A DNA stretch of 64,000 nucleotides from Galeopsis tetrahit. Taxonomy: Eukaryota; Streptophyta; Magnoliopsida; Lamiales; Lamiaceae. The stretch spans positions 27,060,001-27,124,000 of the forward strand of contig OY776120.1 in assembly GCA_963675135.1 (NCBI GenBank), read 5' to 3'. Each line of letters begins with the position of its first letter. The stretch's first letter is position 1. The position numbers and the translations under genes are program-made. Below are positions 1 through 9,100 of this stretch, piece by piece. The notes beneath the pieces are model-generated. The model saw only the letters and a program-made list of their open reading frames with translations. It had not been told where the DNA came from and made no database searches.

Positions 1-293
1 TCAAATCAATATGTTTGATATGAGTGATTTTGAGTGGATTTTGAAAACCGATTTTTAAATCCCAAAGTAAAACGGGTGTAGAATCTTAAAATCCAAAACT
101 TGGTTTTTAAAACCAAAAGTAAACATCACCTTAAAGATTTATTTGGGTACTATTTTTCTACTTTAAGGTTGTGTTTGGTTGGAGATATTGGTGAATGGAA
201 TGAAGATGTTGATGAAAAAAAAAAAATATGGGAGTAATCTGGTGAATAATAAATTTGTGTTTGGTTAGAGATGAAAAAATAGAGATGGGCATA
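1..293. other. AT-rich sequence with no gene; possible MITE remnant
   Basis: No coding sequence is supported. The stretch is AT-rich. The phrase GTGTTTGGTT occurs twice (about 172-181 and 257-266), a style common at the ends of hAT or PIF/Harbinger MITEs, and a short perfect inverted repeat TTGGTTTTTAAAACCAA lies near 101-117. No terminal inverted repeats or target duplication could be paired, so the MITE idea is only a suggestion. Confidence 0.25.
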
Positions 294-1091
294 TGTTGGA
301 ATATTGATATCCCTTATGTTTTGTTTTGATAAACAAAATCAACTTGTAATAGGATAAGTTGTATTGTATAGACAACTTTATTATTCATCTTGTAATAGAT
401 AGGTTTTGATCAGCATCAGCCGAGGAGGAACCCAGCTGATGTAGTGGAGAGACGCGCGTATGCTCAAGAGGAGAAGAGAAGACCAAGACCAGAAGAAACA
501 CTCGACTGATCCAATTGAGGTCTCATTAGCTAAGTATCACTATCAGCTAAGGAACCAAACACAACTGAGGACCAAGCTGGTAACTAGACAACCAAGGTTT
601 ATACAGCTAGGGAAACAATCAGAAGCCTAAGTCAGAAGAGTAGAATTCAAGATCAGCATGAGTCAGTCCGTTGAGGCAAATGTCATCTGTTCTTATGTAT
701 TGAAAAGTCTAATTAGAGCTGACGTGGATCAATAGGAAGACAACACCCGTCACCTAAAAGTTGACACGGCACAAGGCTCAAGAATGGAAAGTCAAATGGT
801 GCATTAAATGTTACGTGGCAACAATAACATTTAATTGAATTAATTAAGAAGATTGTGATTCCCGAAATTGTGGATATTGATTGCTATCATCCAACGGTAA
901 CATTCAAGATTCACATTATAAATATGAGTTCAGATCCATATCTCACGTATGAGTGAGGGGATGTAAAGGTCGAGCAAATGTGCTTAAGTATTCATCATCA
1001 AGAACAACTCAAGAGAAACTCATGAAGATCCAATAAGCATCATCTTCCAAACAGTGAGTGAACTCATCATATCTAAGCCAACATAGAATCA
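294..1091 (+). repeat. Truncated LTR fragment, SIRE-like copia, + orientation
   Basis: The segment begins TGTTGGA, like the SIRE-type LTRs elsewhere in the window (TGTTGGG in + orientation). It carries a TATAAATA box near 918, after a U3-like stretch containing the phrase CATCCAACGG. About 170 bp downstream the similarity ends where a mariner-like end begins. The CCAACA end is not seen, so this would be a 3'-truncated LTR. No coding sequence is present. The family call rests on layout rather than alignment. Confidence 0.35.
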
Positions 1092-1168
1092 TATACTCCC
1101 TCCTTCCCACAATTGTTAGCACACTTGCCTTATTTGTCCGTCCCACAATTGTTTGCACACCTTAAAAA
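1092..1168. repeat. Truncated Stowaway/Tc1-mariner-like terminus
   Basis: The sequence contains CTCCCTCCTTCCCACAATTG, very close to the usual Stowaway/mariner terminal sequence (CTCCCTCCGTCCC). A second related copy, TCCGTCCCACAATTGTTTGC, lies about 40 bp further on. The opposite inverted terminus is not found nearby, so only one end seems to be present. Confidence 0.35.
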
Positions 1169-1169
1169 G

Positions 1170-1527
1170 GAAACTCTATTGGAGTGTGGAGCCTGAATTG
1201 ATCCTAACGGGCTTGGAGTGTAGGGCAAGTTTGATCCTAACGGGCCTGGAGTGTGGACAAGTTTGACTCTAATGGGCTTGGAGTGTAGGGCAAGTTTGAT
1301 CCTAATGGGCCTGGAGTGTGGAACAAATTTGACTCTAATGGGCTTAGGTTTAGGGCAAGTTTTCTATTATAAATATATGTTCTCTCTTTGTAATCAGTGT
1401 GCATCCGAAAAATGTAGTGAAATACCTGGTTTGGCATCGCCCCCAGACGTAGTTGCAAGACGAACTGGGTAAACAAATCTCGTGTTATTTTCTTTTCGTC
1501 ATCGTGTGCGTGTGTTTATTCCTAACA
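1170..1527 (+). repeat. 5' LTR of element F (Tnt1/Tork-like copia)
   Basis: The region ends CCTAACA. Once element C and one copy of its AATTG target duplication are removed, it is followed directly by a primer-binding site (TTGGTATCATAAGCC at 25686) and a gag reading frame, so this is F's 5' LTR. A TATAAATA box lies at 1368-1375. The U5 part contains the phrase GTTGCAAGACGAACTGGGTA, typical of short plant copia LTRs. The left edge is uncertain: tandem repeats occupy 1178-1362 and a mariner-like fragment abuts them. Confidence 0.6.
1178..1362 (+). repeat. Tandem repeat of about 33 bp in the F LTR
   Basis: About five imperfect copies of a 32-33 bp unit, with the core GGGCNTGGAGTGTRGG, lie upstream of the TATA box. 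Alternate copies resemble each other most, suggesting a dimer of about 65 bp that was duplicated. Such arrays in copia U3 regions often act as enhancers, but that role is inference here. Confidence 0.65.
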
Positions 1528-1531
1528 ATTG

Positions 1532-1836
1532 TATTGGTCCTGAAAGGAGTATATAACAAGTATATTGGGGGAGGGGGGAAATACACTTGTATGCAAATCT
1601 TTTCAAACTTTAATCAAATCAGGCTTCAGCAAGATTGTCCTGGACAACTCTTCTGATATGTATAACTTTCAGAAGATAATCAAACTACTAAGTATTGTTG
1701 AGTACTTAGTTGAATAACTATCTAAATAAGTTATAAGTGCGGAATTGTGGTTGGCCCTTACGTTTAAACTCATTTTTAATTCTGAAATCTCTCTTAACAC
1801 TTAATCTGGTTTTCAGGGGACTTGTCTAAAACTCAA
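1532..1836 (-). repeat. 3' LTR remnant of element C
   Basis: This matches the first 300 bp (+ strand order) of C's intact LTR at 23947. It includes the G-rich hairpin (1557-1589) and the block ending CAGGGGACTTGTC. The terminal TGTTGG has become TATTGG. It stops abruptly at about 1836, where pol RNase H sequence begins, which marks a deletion joint between LTR and pol. Confidence 0.85.
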
Positions 1837-3499
1837 TGTCCCTGAGGTGGACTTTCTATCAATTCTGCATCCTCCATAATCAGCATCTGAGTAGCCAGTT
1901 AACTCAATGTTGTCATCAGCAAGATACCAAAAGCCTACATTCTCAGTGCCTTTGAGGTATCTCAAAATCCTTTTTGTTGCCTCTAGATGAGTCTTCTTAG
2001 GATTGGCTTGGAACCTTGCACATACACCTACTGCAAAAGTGATGTCAGGTCTACTGGTTGTGAGATAGAGGAGAGATCCAATGATTCCTCTATACTCAGT
2101 AGAGTTGGTTGGAACACCACTCTCATTAGGATCCATTTTCCAGTTTGTGTTCATTGGGATCCTCACTGGCTTGCTAGTTGCACATCCAAACTTTTTGATC
2201 ATCTCCCTTGTGTACTTAGCTTGGTTGATGAAGATTCCTTCTTTTTATTGCTTGACTTGAAGTCCCAAGAAGAAATTCATCAGCCCCATCATTGACATCT
2301 CAAACTTGCTTTGCATGAACTTTGAGAACTTTTCACAAAGCTTCTCATTTGGGGATCCAAATATGATGTCATCAACATATATTTGGACAAGCAAGATGTC
2401 ATCTCCTTCACAGATTCTGAACAAGGTTCTGTCTACTGTCCCTTTGACAAAACCATGATCCAACAAGAACTGTGACAAGGTATCATACCAAGCTCTTGGA
2501 GCTTGCTTAAGTCCATAAAGGGCTTTCTTCAGTCTGTACACTTGGTTCCTTCTTCAAAACCTGGGGGTTACTCAACATAGACTTCTTCTTTGAGCACTCC
2601 ATTCAAAAAGGCACTCTTGACATCCATTTGATAGACTTTGAACCTCTTGTGGGCAACATAGGCTAGGAATAACCTTATTGCTTCAAGTCTTGCCACTGGT
2701 GCAAATGTCTCATCATAGTCAATGCCTTCTGATTGATAATAGCCCTTGGCCACCAATCTGACCTTGTTTCTGACTATCACATCATTCTCATTCTTCTTTT
2801 TCTTGAACACCCACTTTGTTCCAATAACATCTTGATGTGATGGTCTGTCAACCAGCTCCCATACATCATTTCTTGTAAACTGATTCAGCTCCTCTTACAT
2901 GGTTGTAATCCAGTTTGCATCTTGAAGTGCTTCCTCAATGTCTTGAGGTTTCTGTTCTGATAAGAAGCAACAAAACAAAGCACTTTTACCATGAAACCTT
3001 CTAGTTTTGACTCTTACACTTGGATCACCAAGTATCAGGTCAGTTGGATGGTCAGATAACCAAGTCCTTCTTTTCCTGATCCCTTCAGTAGAGTTGTCTT
3101 CTACTAAGGTTGAGTCACTAGCATCATAGAATGCAGGAAAGTTTAATGCATGATCTAATTCAGGATTATATTCAGGGGTGTTGGCCTCAATGTCAGGGAC
3201 ATTGGCATTTTCAACATTGTTGTTTCCCCCTTGAATATTGGGTCCGTTTACTACCTCAGCAGAGCCTGCTTCTTCATTGGTAGTTGTTACCTGATTATGA
3301 ACTGAGATTGGGTCATTCAGTTCATCATTTCCTTCAGTGGAGTTTGCTTCAGGGAGATTGCCTTCAGGAGTTTCGTCCAGTGTAATGTTTTCAGGAGGAT
3401 TGGTCTGGACAACTTTTATGAACATAGTATCTTTGTCTTTTAGACTCAGTCTGGTTGTCCTTTGTGTGATATCATCAGTTTCTAGGGATTTATTCCTGT
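1837..3499 (-). pseudogene. Element C pol, 3' part (integrase tail, RT, part of RNase H), broken
   Basis: This is the downstream half of C's pol polyprotein, separated from the upstream half (19891-21210) by solo LTR E. It holds the INT-RT linker, then reverse transcriptase with FAPVARLEAIR, KSAFLNGVLKEEVYVE, YGLKQAPRAWYDTL and the catalytic YVDDIIFGS, then RNase H as far as SDADYGGCRIDRKSTSGT. Breaks seen are a stop at 2895-2897 (Gln codon to TAA), a stop at 2568-2570 (CAA to TAA), a one-base frameshift between about 2541 and 2567, and a stop near 2242. RNase H is cut off at the LTR joint. Once spliced across E and A, C's pol reads in the same domain order as A's. It is non-functional. Confidence 0.88.
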
Positions 3500-4008
3500 T
3501 GTTGGGATATGAATCCTTGAAACAATATTCAAGTTGATGATTATATGTTTTGATGGCCAAAAGAAACTTGAAGTTAATGTTATATGTGGTTGAAAGTCAT
3601 CCTAACTAAGTCATCTAGAGAAGTCATGAAAACTGAGTTTACTGATCTTATATGTTACTGATCTGATACATGAACTATTAAGGAACTAAGCTGATAAAGT
3701 ATTATATAAACATTTTATAGTATAGGACTTAGATATATTCTTCTGTATGTAGTTCAGATGATGTATAGATAGGTTTTATATATGTACGTTTGTATTGAAT
3801 TGTATTCAGCATTGTAAAAGTTCAGAACAGTAGAATAGAACAAGATCAAAAGGCGAAAGAAGACTCAGAAGAAGGAGAAGACTACTTAGAATAAGAAGAG
3901 TAATCTTAGAAGAGTTAAAAGGAAGCACAGATGAATTCTGAAGGTGTTCAGAACAGAAGTTGAGAACTGTGCTAACTAGCTCAGAACAGTAAAAGTCAGA
4001 ACAGTAGT

Positions 4009-5702
4009 TGTTGGTCCTGAAAGGAGTATATAACAAGTGTATGGGGGGGGGGGGAATACACTTGTATGCAATTCTTTAATAACTTTGATCAAACCAGAGT
4101 TCAACAAGGTTGTCTTGGACAACTCTGCTGAAGAAGATTAACTCTTCTAAGATAATCAGACTACTAAGTACTATTGAGTACTTAGTTGATTGACTATCTA
4201 GGGGAGTTATATGTGCGGAATAGTGGTTGGCCCTTTAAGTTTAGACTCCTTTAATTTCTGAAATCACTTAGTCAATGTAACACAGTTCAGTTAAGCTTCA
4301 GGGAACTTGTCCAAATCAGTTTTGCACAGTCTTTGAATATGTATCTTTGAAAGACCAGTTTTGTGTGCAGTGTTGAATGAATGTAAGTACTTGTAAAGTA
4401 AATCAACACAAGAGTTTATAGTGGTTCAGAGACTCAAGCTCCTACATCCACTTTCCCTGATTTAACAGGATAATTCCTTCACTCTTGGAATTAACTTGTT
4501 TTATAGTGCCAAGGTGCACTTGATCAAGAACACCACTCCTTGGTGAATTGATCCCTAGGATGTCTAGAGTCCTAGTACCCTCTTCTCAACTCAGAACTGA
4601 ACTGTTCTTCTCTCAACAGTCAGCTCTTACCACTTCTACTACTACAACCTTCTCACTTTCACTCTTGAAAGGTGTAAGGGTTGAAGTAAGGTTCCAACTA
4701 ATGAGATATCCTTTACAATGAAGATCAGTGTATAAGGATAGGATATCTCTCTAAGCTTGTGTATGGATATACAATTTGGTTCAGCTTAGAAGAAGTGTTT
4801 GAAGACTAAGATAGTCTTTGAAAGCTTTGAAAGCACTCTAGCTTGTAAGAACTTTGAGCTAGGTTGAGGTCAGTTGGATAGTTGGATCGTGTTGAGGTGC
4901 TTTCAAATGGTCTTCACACTTCTGTATTTATAGACAAAATGGAGGATTTGCCCGTTGGAGAGGCAGCCCCAAATTGCTATAAATGTCTTCCTTGAGTTCT
5001 TCAAACTGGAAGACAGATTCTTGATAGTGACATGTCCTCATTTGGGTAATAAACGGCTGTAACAGTTTTGTCTTCATTCTGCAGCACTTTTCCCAATGTT
5101 TGACTTCTTGTTAGGATTTGGACATGGCTTCTGAAGGTTGATCCAATGATAGGACAACATTCCTTATCATCTGCACAACTCTCCTTATCAGCATAGTTGA
5201 CCTTTAGGGAGTGATTGTCTCAATCTCTTCAGCATAGTTGACCTCAGGCTTTCAGAGCACTTCATCTTGATCAATTTAGCTGAGACAACTCCTCTGGACA
5301 ACTCTTCTAATCAGCATGATTGGTCTTTTTGCATCAGAGCACTTTATACTTTAGAGTTGGCTTATCTGGACAACTCTCCTGATCAAAACCTTTGAGTAAC
5401 TTTGTCCTTTTGAGCTTCACAATCTTGTTCTTGTATAAGAGCATCTTAGATTTCATAGAGTGTTCTTACTCTTAAGTGATTGTTCCAGAATTTTGAGCCT
5501 TGGGGGGACTTGATCATCTTCAAAGCATAGGTTCCCCCTCAAATTGTGCATCTAATTGTCTAAGAGCAACCTAACATTTCAGCTTCTCATCTAGCCTATA
5601 ATCTATATGTTCTAACATTCTTAGAACATATTGATATTGACTTAGGCATGTCTCAGGGGGTTTTGGTATTAGATCAAAACATATCTCATTTTATTCCCAA
5701 CA
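4009..5702 (-). repeat. 3' LTR of element A (1694 bp)
   Basis: On the + strand it runs from TGTTGG to CCCAACA, and it is almost identical to 17311-19100. It has a 96 bp net loss near 5190. A hairpin with a 12-G loop lies at 4034-4064 (arms CAAGTGTAT and ATACACTTG). Several copies of the GGACAACTCTCCTGATCA-type motif lie at 5283-5385. Confidence 0.95.
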
Positions 5703-5716
5703 ATTTCCCCCTTTTT
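5703..5716 (-). other. Polypurine tract of element A
   Basis: On the minus strand this reads AAAAAGGGGGAAAT and abuts the 3' LTR. It is the expected primer site for plus-strand DNA synthesis. The same sequence occurs at the same place in B and D. Confidence 0.9.
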
Positions 5717-6165
5717 GATGATGCCAAAACCTATACACCTTAAGCAAAAGTGACTTGTCTACACCTATTACATGTATCTTCAGAAGACATGACTGAGGTC
5801 AATATTCCTGAAAAATAATGTGTTAGTGTTTTTACTGTTTTTGTTGCAAGTAGGTTTTAAGATAGGCATAGAGAGATTTGTGTTTCTTGATTCAAAATAA
5901 GTTCAACTATCATTCATTAAAAAATCATTACAGGCATGTTGATAGTTAAAATTAACATATCAGAGCATGAATCAATAGCATTTAAATACATCAGAGCATT
6001 TCATTCTAATAATTCAAGACAACAATAATATTTTCAGCATCAGAGCACAGAGCTTGTATCAGAGCAATCTTTAATAGATCAGAGCAACCAGATTAACATA
6101 TCAGCAAACTTGACCATATTTCAGCATAGTTGATCATTCAAGTAAGGTCAGAAGACTTAGCCATT
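5717..6165 (-). other. Non-coding 3' region between ORF3 and PPT, element A
   Basis: No reading frame is supported. The stretch is AT-rich and contains several spaced copies of the phrase ATCAGAGCA (5960-6090), which also recurs in B at about 31618-31725. Its role is unknown. It corresponds to the 3' UTR of an ORF3 transcript. Confidence 0.7.
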
Positions 6166-9100
6166 TCAAAGATCATCCTCAGGAGGTGGCAGCATTCCAT
6201 ACTGTGCCCACACTCTTCTTTTTAGTGCCATGGCTTCTTGGTTGGTTCCTTTAGGTCCAAGAACCATCTTGTTCAGCTTAAGGATCTCAGTGAATTCCCT
6301 CAGAATTCTTGCTTGGTCAATCCATCCTTCAAGCTTTGGAGGCATGTATATGATTGGCTTGGGAGCTGTGAGTTCAAATCTTGCAATGTCAGCAGCTGCA
6401 AGTAGTTGTTGATACAACTCTCTGTAGTATTCTAGCATGAACTCAGTGAAGGCAGAGTTTGCATCTCCTCCATTCCATCTGTCAATGACATAAAAGACAT
6501 AGACAAACTCCCTTTTGGCTTCTTCCCATGTGTCATTCAGTTGAATTGGCACCCATTTATCCAAGTGTGGATATTTGGTGTCCATTGGGATTAGAAGCTG
6601 AGGCTTCATCTTGCTGTAAGTTGCTCTTCTCCTTCTTGGTTTCTGAAAGTTTGCTCTTCTTTCATCTCTTGCTCTGTTGGCTTCTTCCATTAAGTCCATT
6701 TTCTCTTGGGCCCTCATCATGGCCAGTTTTTGTTGTGTTTCAGGGTCTTTGCCATACCCTTCATGAAACAGTTTTGATGGATCAAGAGCTAGGACTGTTG
6801 TCTTCTTCTTAGGTTCAGGTCCAAATCCTTCAGCAAATAACTCTTCAATGTTTTCAGAGGACTTGGTACCTTCAGCAGTTTTTCCAGATTCAGAAGATTT
6901 GTCTTCTTCAGCAGTTTTGGCTTTCTTTGATGTAGGCTCATCCTCATCAATTCTGAATTCAGGTGGAAGATCAAGGCTGCTAGGAAAGTCAGTGAATTTC
7001 TCAATTTGTCTCTTCTTTCCTTGGGCCTTCTTGATCTTTCCTCTGGTTTGGACACCTTCAGCATCTTTGTCCAGACCTGACACTTCACCACCTGGTCTTT
7101 GCTGTTTCCTTGCCCTCTCTTCTTGAGCTGAGGCCATTGAGTTTTTCAATGCCAATGCTAACTGCTCCTCTTCATCCAATTCTTCCAAATTCAGCATTTC
7201 TGGCTCTTTTCCCTTTCCTTCAGGGACTTTGTCCTTCCCTTTCACTGGACTCCCAATCACCAAGGCACCTTTTGCTCTAGCTCTTTCCCTTTCCCCCTTT
7301 TTGGCAGCATCAAAGCACTGGGGCTTTAGGTCACTCATTGTTGAGGCCATCAGGGATTGGGCCTGGTTTAGGGACTTCATCTCTTCCAACAAATATACAT
7401 TTTCATCATGTATATTCTGCATTCTATCACTGCTCAAGCTAAGGAAAGCTAGAACAGGCTTCATCTTTTGTTGGACAACCTCTTCCATGGCTGTTTTCAG
7501 AGATGCATCCAGTTGGGTTTTTAAGAGCTCAGTGAGGTTGGCCACTGCACCTTCAGCAATGTTGGCCAACACTTCTTGGGAAAACTTTTCTGAGGCAGCT
7601 TTGACCATAGCTAGCCTTTGCTCTTCAGCTCTTCTCTTTTGTAGTGCAGTCTTCTTTCCAATAGCTTGTTTGACAGTTAGCCTGAGAGCTTTGACATTAG
7701 CATTGTGATTGTCTCTCAGCAGCTTTTGTTCTTTCTTGACCTCCTCTGAGATGGCTTCCATGGTTGATTTGGCACTTTGAACTTCAGTGGAGATGGTTTG
7801 AAGACCAGTTTCCACACCACTGATTCTTGCCTCAAGGGTGGGTAGCACAACATCTTCAGAGCCAGTGAGCCTCATTTCTACAGATGCTAGAGTTCTTCCT
7901 TGCTCATTCAATGCTCCTGAAGTTTCAGCATGAGCAGATTGGACTTGATGAGCCAAGGAGTCCAACTTCTCTGATTGCATTCCCAGTAAGGCCTGAGCTG
8001 AGCCTGTATCAACTTGGATAGGTGCATCTGTGAGGAACTCATCTGTAAAGATTTGATCAAGAGAAATACCTGCAACATCAGATAAATCAAACAAGTTAGG
8101 AAATAAGCACTCATCACCCTCAATTTCTTTTGCATAAGACTCTGATACATCAGCAGTCTTCTTCTCATTTTCAACTTGTTCTTTTCTCCCTTCATGAATA
8201 ATGTTCTCACTCAAGGAATCAGGCCTCCTTTCATCAAGGGATTCTTGAAGTTCAGATTTGACTTCAAGAATAACCTGTCCTTCCGCACTTATTCCACCCT
8301 CATATGGTGGTACACTCACTATCTTAGTGATGACTACCTCTCTTTCATCCTCAACTCCCTCTGATTTTTCAACCAATCTTTCCTTTTCAACTCCTTCTCC
8401 TAAACCTGCAGCATCTCCACCTTCAACAAGGTTCAAAGATGGCAGTTGTGGGGAGATCACAGTGCTTATATCAGCAGCCACTGAGTCATCCTGAATGATT
8501 AAGGGCTGATCAATGTCCAACTCCTCTGACACTGAATAGGCCTTAATCAAACTAGCCTCTAATACAGGAACCTCAACATCTTTAGGCTGTGCCTTGGGTT
8601 CAGAAGAACCTTCATTGGCAGATGTGTCTTTGGTTGTGTTACCACTCTTGGTCAAAACCTCTGAAGTTACAGAGCCTTTCCTATGATAGGTTTTGGGAGG
8701 ATTGGAAAGTCTTGCAGAGACAGAAGACTTGGGATGAAGGAATTCAGGGAGGTTGGCTTGAGGGGTTTCAGGAGGGTTGGGATTTGAAGGGTTTGAGGGA
8801 TCATCAGGGGAATCATCAGCATTGGAGCTACTGTCAGGGTGTTTGATTCCCTTTGCCTTTCTTTCTTTCTCCTCCTTAATCTTATCAGCTACCAATTTTG
8901 CAAAAATCTCCTCATCAATGAGGAATCTTGTCTTTGAAACTCCAGCAAAGTGTAGCAATCTATTCTCCTCTATCTGCCACCAGTTTGCACCCTTATCTTG
9001 GATGACTTGTGATATCTCCATCAAGGATTTGTCTTTCACATCAACAAGCATCCTTAAATCTTGAAAGGCCTTCTGAATTCTTGGAAATTCAGCAAGTTGT

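Noticed and set aside
7229..7708. 159-codon open frame on the + strand opposite ORF3
   Set aside because: It is the antisense shadow of the coiled-coil region of ORF3. The same shadow appears opposite B's copy, broken, and its hydrophobic composition reflects the reverse complement of charged codons.
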